The notes under the pieces are model-generated. The model was not told the DNA's origin. It saw only the letters and a list, made by a program, of their open reading frames with translations, and did no database searches. 64,000 nt of DNA, from the NCBI GenBank assembly GCA_027627225.1, contig CM051030.1:26631927-26695926 (forward strand). The letters run 5' to 3'. The DNA is from Congeria kusceri (Eukaryota; Mollusca; Bivalvia; Myida; Dreissenidae). The position numbers were made by a program, and so were the translations under genes. Shown one piece after another: positions 1 to 12,489 of this stretch (its first letter is position 1; the number at the start of each line of letters is the position of its first letter).

Positions 1-387
1 TTGCCACTTTTTCATGCAAAAAGTGCAAAAATGCCATTTTTCCAACGTAAAGACTTTATTTTCCATCCAATCTTAACCAAACTTTCAAAGATTGTGTATG
101 ACCATCAGATCTCAGAAGAAGCAAAAAATGGGCCAGATCGTGTTTCAAACACAAGAGTTATTGCCCTTTGTTTATAAAAAATATATACAGAAAAGGACAT
201 TATTCATAATAGAGACTTCATTTTTCATCCAATCATTACCAATCTTGCAAAGTTTGTCTATTACCATGAGATTACAGTTGAAGCCGAATATAAGCAAGAT
301 CAGACCAGAAACACCAGAGTTATTGCCCTTTGTTTGTAAAAAAAATATATGCAAAATGGACATTATTCAGGATAGGAACTTCATTTT
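1..387 (+). repeat. Left part of a ~160-bp-period repeat element
   Basis: Two to three diverged copies of a ~163-bp unit containing 'tgaccataagatct'-like and 'accagagttattgccc'-like stretches. The same unit recurs at 2579-2880, 9700-10010 and 10760-11580. The element is interrupted at about 388 by another transposon and resumes at 2579, where 'acttcattttt' is joined again to 'catccaatcttcacc'. The small ORFs across it on both strands are not conserved between copies, so I treat it as non-coding. Confidence 0.75.
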
Positions 388-2578
388 TAGCTCGACTATT
401 CGAAGAATAGATGAGCTTTCCTACTACCCCCGGCGTCGGCGTCGGCGTACGCGTCCACGTCTGAATTTGGTTAAAGTTTTTATTCAAAAGTCTTGTAACT
501 TCAAAAGTACATGAGTTATTCGCTTAAAACTTGGAATATACCTTTGTCATCAATTCCAGTGTCAGGGGCAATTTTCTGCACAACTCTGTTTTGTATTTTG
601 ACAGAGTAATACCCCTTTTCCACATAGATTTTCTGGTTAAAGTTTATATTCAAAAGTTGTGTAACTTCAAAACTACATACGTTATTCATTCAAAACTTGT
701 ATCTAACCTTTGTCATAAAGTCCAGTATCAAGGGCAACATTCTGTATAACTGTGTTTTGTATTTTGACAGAGTTATGCCCCTTTTTCACATAGATTTTCT
801 GGTTAAAGTTTGTATTCTAAAGTTTTGTAACATCAAGACTACAAAAGTTATTCACTTGAAACTTGGAACTAACCTTTGTCATCAACTCCAGTGTCAGGGG
901 CAACATTCCCCATATCTCTGTTTTGTATTTTGACAGATTAATGCCCCTTTTTCATTTAGAATTCTGGTTAAAGTTTATATTCAAAAGATTTGTAACTTCA
1001 TAACTACATAAGTTGTTCACTTGAAACTTGGTACTAATCTTCGTCATCAACTCCAGTATCAAGAGCAACATTCCTTATAACTCTGCTTTGTATTTGACAG
1101 AGTTATTCCCCTTTTTCACATAGATTTTTTGGTTAAAGTTAATATTCAAAACTTCAATACTACAAAAGCTAATCACTTGAAACTTGGAATATACCTTTGT
1201 CATCAACTACAGTATCAGGTTGAACATTACCCATAACTCTATTTTGTATTTTTATAGAGTTATGTCCCTTTTTCACATAGACTTTCTGTTTAACGTTTAT
1301 ATTCAAAAGGTTTGTAACTTCAAAACTACATAAGTTATTCACTTGACACTTGACACTTGGAACTAACCTTCATCATCAACTCTAGTACCAGGGTCAACAT
1401 TACCTATAACAATGTTTTGTATTTTGACAGAGCTGTGCCTCCTTTTCACTTAGATTTTCTGTTTAAAGTTTATATTGAACAGTTGTGTAACTTGAAATTA
1501 CATAAGTTATTCACTTGAAACTTGGAACTAACCTTTGGCATCAACTCTAGTATCAGGGGCAACATTACCCATAACTATGTTTTGTATGTTGACAGAGTAA
1601 TGCCCCTTTTTCTCTTAGATTTTCTGGTAAAAGATTATATTCAAAAGTTTTGTTACTTCGAAACTAGAGAAGTTATATACTTGAAACTTGAAACTAACCT
1701 ACGTCGTCATCTCAAGTATCAAGGGAAACATTCCCCATAACTCTGTTTTGTATTTGACAGAGTTATGCCCCTTTTTTCACATAGATTTTCTGGTTAAAGT
1801 TAATTTTCAAAAGTTGTGTAACTTCAATACTATGAAAGCTATTCACTCGAAACTTGGAATATACCTTTGTCATCAACTCCAGTATCTGGTTGAACATTCT
1901 CCATAGCTCTATTTTGTATTTTGATAGAGTTATGTCCCTTTTTCACATAGACTTTCTGTTTAAAGTTTATATTCAAAAGTTTTGTAACTTCTAGACTACA
2001 TAAACTATTCACTTGAAATATTTATAGGAACTAACCTTTGGCATCAACTCTAGTACCAGGGGCAACATTACCCATAACTATGTTTTGTATTTTGACAGAG
2101 TTATACCCCCTTTTCACTTAGATTTTATGTGTAAAGTTTATATTCAAAAGTTTGGTAACTTCAAAACTACATAAGTTATTCACATGAAACTTGGAACTAA
2201 CCTTTGTCATCGACTCTAGTATCAGGCGCAACATTACCCATAACTATGTTTTGTATTTTGACAGAGTTATGCCCCTTTTTCACTTAGTTTTTCTGGTTAA
2301 AGTTTATATTCAACAGTTTTGTTACTTCAAAACTACATAAGTTATTCACTTCAAACTTTGAACTAATCTTTATCATCAACTCTAGTATCAGGGGTAACAT
2401 TGCCCATAACTCTGTTTTGTATTTTGACAGAGCTAGCCCACTTTTTACACAGACTTTGTGGTTAAAGTTTTTGTTCCAAAACTTTGCAAACTATACAAGG
2501 CTTCGCTTAAAAATATTGTATTTAACAAATGAAATAACTTCGAATAGTCGAGCGCGCTGTCCTCTGACAGCTCTTGTT
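388..2578 (+). mobile_element. Pearl/HINE-like non-autonomous element with ~166-bp tandem core
   Basis: The left end is 'agctcgactattcgaag' and the right end contains 'cttcgaatagtcgagc', followed by a perfect stem-loop GCTGTC-ctct-GACAGC (2556-2571) and TCTTGTT. The host repeat is contiguous across the two ends, so this is an insertion. The interior is a tandem array. A subterminal inverted repeat, tandem core and 3' stem-loop match the organisation described for bivalve pearl elements and Helentron-associated (HINE) elements. The family assignment is inference; no coding capacity is visible. A related left-end fragment lies at 21535-21700. Confidence 0.7.
480..2520 (+). repeat. Tandem array, ~166-bp unit, about 12 copies
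   Basis: Each unit contains, in order, 'ttcacttgaaacttgg', 'catcaactctagtatcag', 'ttttgtattttgacagag', 'tgcccctttttcac' and 'ggttaaagtttatattc'. Successive starts near 681, 847, 1012, 1167, 1337, 1508, 1673, 1840, 2008, 2173 and 2340 give a period of about 155-170 bp. Units are roughly 80-90% alike by eye. Short ORFs recur at the same unit position simply because the unit repeats. Confidence 0.85.
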
Positions 2579-3415
2579 CATCCAATCTTCACCAATCTTG
2601 AACAGTTTGTCTATGACCATAAGATTAAAGGTGAAGTCGACTATAAGCAAGATCGGTCCAGAATCATCTGATTTATTGTCCTTTGTTTGTGAAAAAAAAT
2701 GCAAATCTGGACATTATTCAGGATTAGAACTTCATTTTTCATCCAATCTTCACCAATTGTGTACAGTTTGTCTATGAACGTAAGACTGCAGGTGAAGTCG
2801 ATTAAAAACACCAGAGTTATTGCCCCTTGTGTTTGGAAAAAAACATAAACAAGTTATCAATGATTGGCTTGCACAAACGATTGTTGATTCAATGTTGACC
2901 AAACTTACACAGTTTGCGTATGACCATAAAAAGTGATTGATTAAATTTTATTTCCAACAGTTGCAAGACTGGCATGCAGTTATTTGTACGTGCAACATTG
3001 ATGTTTCCAGAGACTGCATTAACATTATTTATTATCATTGGACCGAAAATTATAAGAGAAAAAGCAAAACTTGACCTTATAGCACAGCCATCGCAATTAT
3101 CGCATGGCAACTAGTTCTCCAAAACTGTTTGCGAAAAAGAATCAAAATCTACTGTTTCTGCAATATACAGAATTGTCTATGACTTAGTGAAAAAGATTCA
3201 GGTAAGAATAACGAGAAAAACTATTTGAGAACCATTAGCAAAAAAAAAACGCACATCCACTACCCAACGCATTTTTAGTTAGCCCATTGCACTAACCGAT
3301 GTTTTAAATCTGCGTATTGTTCAGATACCTAAATTTTCAAACCTGTCACAATAGTATGGTCTTCATCTGTACCAATTCTCAGGGGAGCGCTTTGGGCCAT
3401 CATGGCCCTCTTGTT
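2579..3415 (+). mobile_element. Right part of interrupted element, stem-loop 3' end
   Basis: This continues the repeat of 1-387 after the 388-2578 insertion. The part from 2893 onward is a clear homologue of 15726-16241: both share the 'ccaacagttgcaa' stretch, a tract reading 'cttgaccttatagcacagcc' and the tail. The 3' end is the perfect palindromic stem GGGCCATCATGGCCC (3394-3408) followed by TCTTGTT. No protein is supported. Confidence 0.7.
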
Positions 3416-3519
3416 TTGAGCTTTCGGGAAGTCTGGAATCCGCAAATATACATTGAATATTTTAGTTTTCTTTTTATTTCAAATAGTTACAATGTCTGAG
3501 TAGGAAGCTTTTAAAAATG

Positions 3520-5892
3520 TTTAGCTCACCTGAGCTCAACGTCCGTCGTCCGTCGTCAACATTTACCTTGTGAACACTCTAGAGGCCACATTTATTGCAT
3601 AATCTTTATGAAACTTGCCCAGAACATTTGTCCCATTGATATCTTGGACATTGTTGAAACTGGCTCATGTGGGGTCAAAAACTAGGTCACTACCGTAAAA
3701 GCGCTATGTTTTCGGACACTATACATTTTCGGACACCCTCTTTTTTAGCCAAAATAATTATTTTTTGTCACTATATATTTTCGGACATACTCATTTTAAC
3801 CCATAATTAATGAATCTAAATTTTCGGACATTTTATATGACAGTGGCATTTTAGCAGAATTCTAACCTGTTTGTGTTAATCCGGTGACACATCGCACATT
3901 TGTTTTTACAACCGAATGAAGGTCATAAAACATGGCAGATTAATGAGTGGAGGCGGTTGACCGTTACATTAGCGTTATTTGGTAAAGAGCCATGTGCCAT
4001 AAATAATTGGTTTACCTGATAGTGTATACCGGTAGTGATATTGTATTGAAAGAACAAAATTTATTAAACCTTAAGAACGGTATTGGAACTGAATAAGGGT
4101 ATGATGTCAATTAGTGCAAATTATGATAATCTGATACAGGTTGCATTTGAAATCTTTTGTTATGCCAATTAGTGCCAATTAACAATTGAGGTATCTCCGA
4201 TACTATGCTCCCACTCAACACGATAAGTTTGACAAACAGGCTCCAGTTTTATCGCACCCTATCACAAGTTGCACGAATATTTGAAGGTGTTAAAGACAAT
4301 CGTTTAAGATTTTTGGTTCAAGAACAAACAACAAAATCATAATTTGCATCTCTTATTGCATTAATTACTGGTAAATAATATAAGAGATGGTAATCTTTGA
4401 ACTCAGTCGACAAAAACGCAGTCTTGGCGTAGTTTTCTGTAAAACAAAATCATACATACGAAATGATTTGAAATTCATTGCAAACATCGCGAAAATTAAT
4501 AATACTATACGGCATAGTATTTAACAAGCACGCGCAATCATTAATCGATACTATCCGTGTTTATTCGGCAAAAAACGTTATAAACCGGACAAATCCGAAC
4601 GTAACTGCAATATTGTCATGGTGTCTATAAATTTTCGGACACCTGTAATTTGGGAATATTTGTGTGTATCCAAATTTTCAGACATGGACAATTTTAATTA
4701 TTTTTTAGCGTCCGAAAACATAGAGATTTTATGGTTTGTCAAATTGAAGAAAAAGCTTGTGAACACACTAGAAGTCACATTTTTTGCCCAATCAACATGA
4801 AACTTGCTCTGAACATTTGTTTTTATAATATCTCGACCGAGTTCAAAAATGGTTCCACCCCGTTGAAAAACATGGCTGCCACGGGGCGGGGCAGTTTTCC
4901 ATATATGGCTATAGAAAAAGCTTGTCAACACTCTAGAGGCCACATTTATTGCCCAATCTTCATGAAACTTGTCCCAATGATATCTAGAATGAGTTCGAAA
5001 ATGGGTAATGTGTGGTCAAAATCTAGATCATTAGGTTAAAATGAAGGAAAAGCTTGTGAACACTCTAGAAGTCTCTCTTTTTTGCCCAATCAACATGAAA
5101 CTTGCTCAGAATATTTGTTCTTATGAAATTTCGGTTGAGTTTGACATTGGTTCCGCTCCATTAAAAAACATGGCCGCCAGGGGCTGGGGCAGTTTTCCTT
5201 ATTTGGATATAGAAAAAGCTTGAGAAGTCACATTTTGTGCCCAATCATCTTGAAACGTCTCAGAACATTTGTTTTTTATTATATCTCGACCAAGTTCGAA
5301 AATGGTTCCCCTCCCTTGAAAAACATGGCCGCCTGGGGTTGGGGCAAATTTACTTATATGGCTATTGAAAAAGCTTGTAAACATTCTAGTAGTCACATTT
5401 TTTGCCCAATCATCATGAAACTTCTCTATTTTGGCTGAGTTTGATAATGTTTCCACTCTGTTGAAAAACTTGCCCGTCATCGAGCGAGCAGTGTTTCTTA
5501 TATGGGTATAATAACAACTTTAAAAAGCTTGTGAACACTCTATAAAGGCCACATGTATTGCCCTATCTTCATGAAACTTGCCCAGATCCTTTGTTCCAAT
5601 GTTACCACGGCGGAGTTTGAAAATGGTCAAATATATAAAAAAAATGTGAAAAGTCTAGTTTTGACTAATCTTCTTGAAAATTGCCCAGAACATTTGTTTT
5701 AATAATATCTTGGGAAAAGTGGAAACTTTGTCATGTGGGGTAAAAAAACTAGGTCACCATGGCAAAATTGATTAAAAATCTTTAAAACATTATTGAGGCC
5801 ACATATGTAGGCCAATCTTCACAAAACATCTCAGAACAGTTCAGTTCCTTAGCCTCTCAGGTGAGCGACCTGGGTCTTTTGGCCCTCTTGTT
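3520..5892 (+). mobile_element. Element with agctcacctgag termini, stem-loop 3' end
   Basis: The left end 'agctcacctgagc' and right end 'ctcaggtgagcgacc' are inverted repeats. The right end continues into 'gggtcttttggccctcttgtt', an imperfect stem followed by TCTTGTT. The interior has degenerate ~170-bp units marked by 'cttgtgaacactctagag', 'catgaaacttgcccagaac' and 'aaaaacatggccgcc'. It is split by the nested element at 3692-4735. No coding region is supported. Confidence 0.65.
3692..4735. mobile_element. Nested TIR element with TTTTCGGACA termini
   Basis: The left end begins 'accgtaaaagcgctatg' and runs into 'ttttcggac'. The right end is its inverse, 'gtccgaaaacatagag' into 'attttatggt'. 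The two 26-bp arms differ at only about two positions. 'ttttcggac' or a close variant recurs near both ends (about 3710, 3728, 3778, 3824 and inverted or direct copies near 4630-4710). No transposase ORF is visible, so it is a non-autonomous, MITE-like element of about 1.04 kb inserted into 3520-5892. Confidence 0.7.
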
Positions 5893-6357
5893 TAATACAT
5901 TTCAGTTGTAGTCATCTTCAATCCTGCGCGGCGACCGTCCGATTCACATATTCAATGCACAGGCTCCGTTCGGTCATCGGTCGGTTGCCGCCCGTTGCTC
6001 AAACTGCTTGTTTCGTATCTCAGTCAGCCAAAACCATCCAACGCTGCATGAATTTATGACCACGCGAGGGAAATAATATATAAATTGCACGGTGCCTGTC
6101 AGATTCCAAAAATGGTTTACCGATCGTTAAAATCGGACGGCACCCGGTCTATTTGTGACCTAGGCATTAGAGTGGTTATAAATGTTTTTGTTGGAAAATT
6201 ATGATAGTTACGTAAGTTCAGTGTTCTTATGTGAAGAAAATAGACATTACTGAATTAAATTCTTGTTTACTAGCCAGAACCATCAAACACGATGTGGCGT
6301 GCAATACATAATGTGTGTCTTTTTTTTCCCAAAATGTCAAACGTTAAACGAAAATAC
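5893..6357. other. No feature recognised
   Basis: Low-similarity sequence between two mobile elements. I see no exon with good splice sites and no repeat shared with the rest of the window. Confidence 0.5.
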
Positions 6358-6934
6358 AGGGCTCGATGTTAACTTTTGAAACCACTTTCAAATAAGCCCA
6401 AAAGTTCTCTTCTCTGACCAAAAAGTTACTTGGCCTGACCTTATAATGCCACGTGGGCACAGAGTCGCGTTTTCTCTTTTTATCATAATTGCATTTTGTT
6501 TCTTTTCTGCCTTTAGTGGATTTCTTTTAAGTTTCTGCTAATTTTGACAAGGAAAAACCACAGGAAAGTAAACCTGTCATTTTAAGCAGATGACATGGTA
6601 CTTGAATTTGTAACTAACGTAAATAAACTGAAGTGAGAACGATGACGTAAAATAAAATATAAGGGGAGTAACCGTGTCAGTGCGATTTTTTCCCTTGTCA
6701 ACAGAACGGTGTAGTATTACATGTAAGTATCCGAATACCTCGCGCTTTATCGTTAGAATGTAAACAATAACTTTTAGAAGGCAATTCAGCAAAACTACTG
6801 GATTTTTTTACCAATTGTGTCACTACTTAATTAGAGATAAAGAATACTTGTCCCATCGGACTAGCAAATTATTGTTTAACTTGACCGGGCCAACAATCCC
6901 GGACAGTCTGACTACTGTTTATGTCGAGCCCTGA
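6358..6934. mobile_element. hAT-like MITE with CAGGGCTCGA termini
   Basis: It starts 'cagggctcgatgttaac' and ends 'gtttatgtcgagccctg', an inverted pair. CAGGG-type ends are typical of hAT elements, but I see no clear 8-bp target duplication. The right-hand part ('gtcccatcggactag' ... 'cccggacagtctgacta') is matched by 19730-19822, which ends 'gttgagccctg'. An internal block at about 6630-6845 is also found at 17915-18165. No ORF of transposase length. Confidence 0.55.
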
Positions 6935-7099
6935 AATATTCGCATAACTTAATTTTTATGAATCCTGCATTCAATTTTTTTTATAGCATCTGTGTCAACA
7001 TTAAAAATATAACTTAAACACAGAGACATTTCTTGGCTATTTAACATAGTCAAATGAGGGATGTTCCTGGGATGGTGCTTTATTAAATTCCTTCAATTG

Positions 7100-9115
7100 A
7101 TATGAATATATTTAAAACAGAGTTTGCCATGTCAACCAACATCTAAAAAAAACTGGAAAGCGTAAAAAATCTTCTCAGAAACTCCTGGCTGGATTTGGAA
7201 ATAGTTTTCACAGCATTGCTCCTTGGGTAACCATCTACTTAATTCCAAAAAAGATTTTGGATTCATTAAAAAACGGCCTCCAGGGGTTGGGGAAGTTTGA
7301 CCATATATAGTCAAAGTTGACAATCTTCTTGTCAGAAAACAGTTTCTGGATTTTGAAATAATTTCACAGAAATGTTCCTTGGGTGACTGTCTCACACATT
7401 TCTAAGAATAATTTTGATTCGTTAAAAAACATGGCCGCTAAGGGATGGGGATGTTTGACCGTATATGTCTGTAGAGGCAACTTTGACAATCTTCTCGTCA
7501 GAAACCACTTACTGGATTTCGAAATAATTTCACAGAAATATTTCTTGGGTAACTGTCTACCAAATTCCAAAAAACAAGAGATGTTTGTAAAACATGTATG
7601 CCCCCCGACTTGCAGCCTTTGTTCATCACAGAAGTGTACTGTTTCTGAAAAATCTCAGCTGAGACATGTTAACCATTACCTTGATATGAGTTGTCTTCTC
7701 TGCAAGAGCATTCTTCCTATCAAAGTAGTTGAAGACTCATCCAAGTATTTAATTATTGTCACTATGTAATAGGTCATCAACTCAAACTGACCATTGTACC
7801 TAAATAGTTTGAGGACCATGTACCAATGGTTCATCTGTTATTAAGTGGACATGTTGTTTTTTTACAAGCCCCTATGACATTGACCTTTGATCTCTTGATC
7901 TCAAAATTGATAGGGGTGTTTCTTCCCTCAAGACTAACCAGCATACTAATTTTATGATCCTAGGTTAAAGCGTTCTCTTGATATTGTGTGGAAACGGTTT
8001 TCATGTTACAAGCCCCTGTGACCTTGACTTCTGACTGGTTGACCTCAAAATCGATAGGCTTTTTCCTTTCCTCCCGAGTAACCAGCATACTAACTTGGAT
8101 GATCGTAGGTCAAAGCGTTCTGTAGATGCCCTGCGGAAGCAAAATGGTCTACTGAGAAAACAGTTTTCATGTTACAAACCCCTGTGACCTTGACCTTTGG
8201 ACTGTTAACCTAAAAAATGACAGGCGTCTTCCTTTCCTTCTGAGTAACCAGCATACCAGTTTGGATGATCGTAGGTCTAAGCGTATTCTACATATAATGC
8301 GGAAACGAAATTTTCTACAGAGGAAACAGTTTTCATGTAACAAGCCTCTGTCACCTTGACCTTAGACCTGTTGACCACAAAATTGATAGGCGTCTTCCTT
8401 TCCTCCCAAGTAACTAGCATACCAACTTAAATGATCGTAGGTCAAAGCATTCTCTAGATATCGTGCGGAAACGAATTTCATGTTACAAGCCCCTGTGACC
8501 TTGACCTTTGCCCTGTTGACCTCAAAATCAATAAGCGTCTTCCTTTCGTCCCAAGTTACCAGCATACCAACTTAAATAATCGAAGGTCAAAGCGTTCACT
8601 AGATATCGTGCGGAAACAAAATGGTCTACGGACAGATCGACCATCCGACCGACCGATGGACAGGTGCAAAGAAATATACCCCCACTTCTTCGAAGGGGGG
8701 CATACTAATTTTGATTCGTTAAAAAGCATGGCCACCAGAGGCTGGAGAATTTTGACCGTATATGGCTGTAGAGGCAACTTTGACAATCTTCTCGTTAGAA
8801 ACTATTTACTGGAATTAAAATAATTTCACAGAAATGTTCCTAGGGTAATTTTCTATCAAATTTCTAAATATAATTTTGATTCGTTAAAGAACAATTGCAG
8901 CCAGGGGGTGGGGAAGTTTGACTGCATTATGGCTGTACAGGCAACTTTTTTGATAATCTTCTTGTCAGAAACCACATACTGGATTTCGAAACAATTTCTA
9001 AGAAATTTTCCTATGGTGACTTTCTACCAAATCCCTAAAAATAGTTTTGATTCGTTCAAAAACATGGCCGCCTGGGGGTGGGGCCATCCTTAAAATATTG
9101 TTTGCCGTAACGCAA
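7100..9115 (+). repeat. ~165-bp repeat family (gttggggaagtttgacc), interrupted
   Basis: Units carry 'aacatggccgcc', 'ggggaagtttgaccgtatat', 'gacaatcttctcgtcagaaa', 'ctggatttcgaaataatttc' and 'gttccttgggtgac', with a period of about 164 bp. Copies lie at 7150-7572 and 8704-9100, separated by the inserted element 7573-8703. The same family is at 12500-13460, 21720-22000, 22730-22970 (inverted) and, very degraded, 60060-60160 (inverted). Confidence 0.8.
7573..8703 (-). mobile_element. Minus-oriented stem-loop-ended element (gaccttgacc repeats)
   Basis: Read on the minus strand it starts with a G-rich 'ccccccttcgaagaagtggg' head and ends in a stem-loop ATGTTTtacAAACAT-like structure plus CTCTTGTT (plus-strand 'aacaagagatgtttgtaaaa'). 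The interior is a ~120-180 bp tandem repeat containing 'ctgtgaccttgacc' and 'ttctagatatcgtgcgga'-like stretches. Host sequence reads through the junction: 'ctaccaaattccaaaa' at the left joins 'taattttgattcgtt' at the right exactly as in uninterrupted copies. The element at 35273-35914 is the same family in plus orientation. Confidence 0.75.
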
Positions 9116-9171
9116 CCTATATACAATATTGGATCCGACTCACACGTTTTTATAGGCTTCCGTGAATCACA

Positions 9172-9629
9172 TTTTTATGCCCCGGCATCTTGATGCGGGA
9201 GGCATATTGTGATTGTTCTGTCCGGCCTTCCAGCCGTCCTTCCTTCCGTGACAAGGTTAAGTAGATTTTACCGTTTCGTCTAGCATCAGCACTGCTTACT
9301 ACAACACTTGGATAATTACACAGTTGTTGCTTATGACCATTCCCTATCGACCCGTATCACCCAACCACACTTTGACCTAGACCTTAACCTAATTTGAACT
9401 TAGAATAATGCCAATGGGCTGTTTCTTGGTTAACTAGGTTTATCCGTTTCGTTTATCACCAACACAGCTTGCTGCAACACTTGGATAATTACGCAGTTGT
9501 TTCTTATGACCATCTCCAATCCACCGATATCACCCAACCTCCCTTTGACCTTGACCTAATTTAGGCTAAGAAATAGGCTATCCAGCACCAACCAGGGGAA
9601 TATGTGTTTATCAAACACAGAATCTTGTT
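9172..9629 (+). mobile_element. Short element, atgccccggcatcttgatg head
   Basis: The head contains the inverted pair 'ccccggcatc ... gatgcgggag'. Two internal ~155-bp units (about 9290 and 9450) share 'caacacttggataatta' and 'atgaccat'. The 3' end has stem GTGTTT-atc-AAACAC shortly before TCTTGTT. It abuts the next element head to tail. Confidence 0.6.
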
Positions 9630-12226
9630 TTAGCTCATCTGAGCACGGAGCACGAGGTATAGGGAACTCTCCGGCGGCGTCCGTATGCCGTAAACAATTT
9701 GGCCCGTTATCGCCATAAAGACTACATTTTTTATTCAATCTTGACCTAACTTGCACATTTTGTGTATGACCATACAATCTCGCTTGGTATTGATAATGGG
9801 CCAAATTGGACCAGAAACTTTAGAATTATGACCCCTTGTTTGTGAGAAAAATGCAAAACTTGCCTTTTTCGTTCATAGAGGCTTCATTTTCTACCAATCT
9901 TGACCAAACTTCCACGGTTTATGTATTACCATAAAATCTTGGACAGGTTCGATAATGGGCTCAATCAAACCAGGAACACCAGAATTATTGTCCCTTTTTT
10001 GCCCCAAATACATATATTCCTGAATAACTCACCTGGTAAAGGGAAGTAAATGCAGTATCAGGAAGATAATTGCCATAAATGTGTTATTTTCCTTTGTCGA
10101 TCTGTCGCAGATATAACCCAGATAGTCTGCTTATCAGTAAAATCAATACATAACTCAGAGTCAACATGATACTTCTATTTTAGATCAGCATCATTACACA
10201 TAGTAACCCAGCTTGCTGCTGACCTATATTTTGGCTATGTGTGCAGCAATAACATTTTCCACTGTCTGTCTTGGGGTTCATGTGGTAAACAAGCTATTAG
10301 AATATAGGATTAAGATTATGTGATCTAGTACCTGAAAGGGTTAATTATTTTCTGTAGTTTTTGGACTGTTTAGTAAGTAACTTATTCAGTATCATTTAAT
10401 CATGTAACATTTGGACTGACTTACATTTGAATAGGATTTTGGAACATCAAGTAATTATCTTACATGATTTTTGACTTGTTTAGAAAATACTTCTACCCTG
10501 TTTTACATTTATTAATTGAGATTTTTTTTTACACTATTTAGAGTGCACCCATGCTACTTGCTAGTATCTGCTTGTCCGGTATATATAATTAAGGGCTTGC
10601 AATTTGGGGAATCTTTTAATAATTGAACAAAATAAAAGTGACTTCCCGTGTATCACTTTCATTACATTTCATCTCACCTGAGCACTTCATGCTCGATGAG
10701 CTATTGGTATAGGGGGACTATCCTGCGTCGTCTGTAGTGCTTTGGCATGTGGACATGATACAAACTTTACTTTCATTCAATCTTTACCAAACTTGCACAG
10801 TTTGTGTATGACCATAAAATCTTGGATACATCATCAGACCATGAACACCAGAGTTATTGCCCCTTTTTCATGAGAAAATCTGGAAAATGGACTTTGTGCA
10901 ACATACAAACTTCATTTTTCCTCTGAATTTGACCAAACTTGCACAGCATGTACATGAACTAAATATTTAAAAACAACCAATAAAATGGCCTAGATTGGGG
11001 TACAAACACCAGAGTTTTTGCCCCTTGTTTGTGAGAAAAAATGGACAATGTGGAGTATAGAGACTTCATTTATTGCCCAATCTTGACCAACTTGCACTGT
11101 TTGTTTTTGACCATAAGGTCTCAGTCAATGCCCAATATGGAACAGATCGGACAAGAAAGACCAGAGTTATGGCCCCTTTTTGTGAAAAAAATCCATAATT
11201 TGTCAATAATTGTCTTTCAGTTTCCATAGAGAATTAACTGTTCATTCCTTGTTGACTAAACTTGCACAGATTGTTATGACCATAAGATTTCATCAAGGTA
11301 CTAAAGTAATTCCCCCCTTCTTGTGAGAACTTTTCATAAATGGACTTTGTGTGACATAGAAACTTCATTTTTTATCTAATCTTGATAAAACTTGCACAGC
11401 TTGTGTATGACCATAAGATCTTATAATAAAACAAGTTGTTGCGCTGATTAGGCAGCATGTGTATGACCATAAGATCTCATAATAAACCAAGGTTTTGCGT
11501 TGATTAGGGTATAAAGAACAAAGTTATTTGGCTGTTTGTGAAAAAGAATCAAAAAATGGACTGTGTTCAGGATAGAGACTTCATTTTTTATTTGAGATGG
11601 CAGCTGATAGCGTTTCAGCAACAGGTTGATTAGTTTTGGTATTTGAGCTGTAAACCAGTGAGCCAAATATCATTAATAAGACCTGAGAAACAATTGAAAT
11701 TCAAATACATCCAGTACAATGGTCTGTTTGATTGAATAGTCCTTATCGATGATATATATAATGCTGACAGTTGTCTTGTATTGCTGTCTTTTTTGACAGT
11801 TTTAATTATTGTTCTGTTGAAATCAGAACAAAGCACAGTACATGGAATTCAGCTGGATGTTTGAACCTAAACAATGTGCCATTGCAAAGATTGGATGTAA
11901 ATCTCTGTGTAATGAAAGTGCGATTGTGCATGGTAAACATAGATAGTTTATGGTTCATGTTGGTCCCAACAGTTTTGTCTGTAAATGCATCTGTAATGTG
12001 CCATTTAATATCCTAGTAAATAACAGAAGTAGGCCAATCAGGCATGGGACTGTATAGCGCCTGTAGATTGCCAGGTTAGCTACAGAAGAAGGCCGGACAG
12101 GCATCTGTATTGCACCTGTCAAATTGCCAGATCAGGTTGTCTAATTTAGGTCATTTTGTAGGTGATGACATTTAACTGATCTCTGTCATTGCCAGTACTC
12201 AGGTGAGCGCTTTGGGCAATCTTGTT
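9629..12226 (+). mobile_element. Element with agctcatctgagca head and stem-loop tail
   Basis: The head 'ttagctcatctgagcac' is followed by diverged ~160-bp units ('gaccaaacttgcacag', 'tgaccataaaatct', 'accagagttattgcc'). A second head at about 10675 ('ctcacctgagcacttcatgc') suggests two overlapping copies, with about 10020-10670 as unrelated spacer sequence. The last 420 bp match 36060-36530. The 3' end is 'aggtgagcgctttgggcaat' then CTTGTT. ORFs here are not conserved. Confidence 0.6.
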
Positions 12227-12480
12227 TATATTTTCTGTTCGAAAATTTAAGTTATTTATTCATCATATTTTGTTCGTAATTAATTCATTATGTTTTTTTA
12301 TCAACTAAACACTGCATTCTAATTACTCTAACTAAGCTGAATTTTGAACAGTGTAAGTATCCTGATGCCCTGATGCCACTGACATACACTAAGCAATGTG
12401 ATTTGCTCTTGTATTTTGTGTTAAGGTAATTTGGTCCGTGTCTAAGAGTCGTCTACATCCCCCCCCAGAAAAAGAAAAAG
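12227..12480. other. No feature recognised
   Basis: AT-rich sequence between element ends, with a short C-run at about 12460. Nothing further could be assigned. Confidence 0.4.
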
Positions 12481-12489
12481 AAATTGACC

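Noticed and set aside
92..514. 140-codon ORF at the left edge
   Set aside because: Crosses the junction between two repeat elements, so it cannot be a conserved protein.
7383..7769. 128-codon ORF
   Set aside because: Runs from the ~165-bp repeat into the inserted minus-oriented element across the insertion point.
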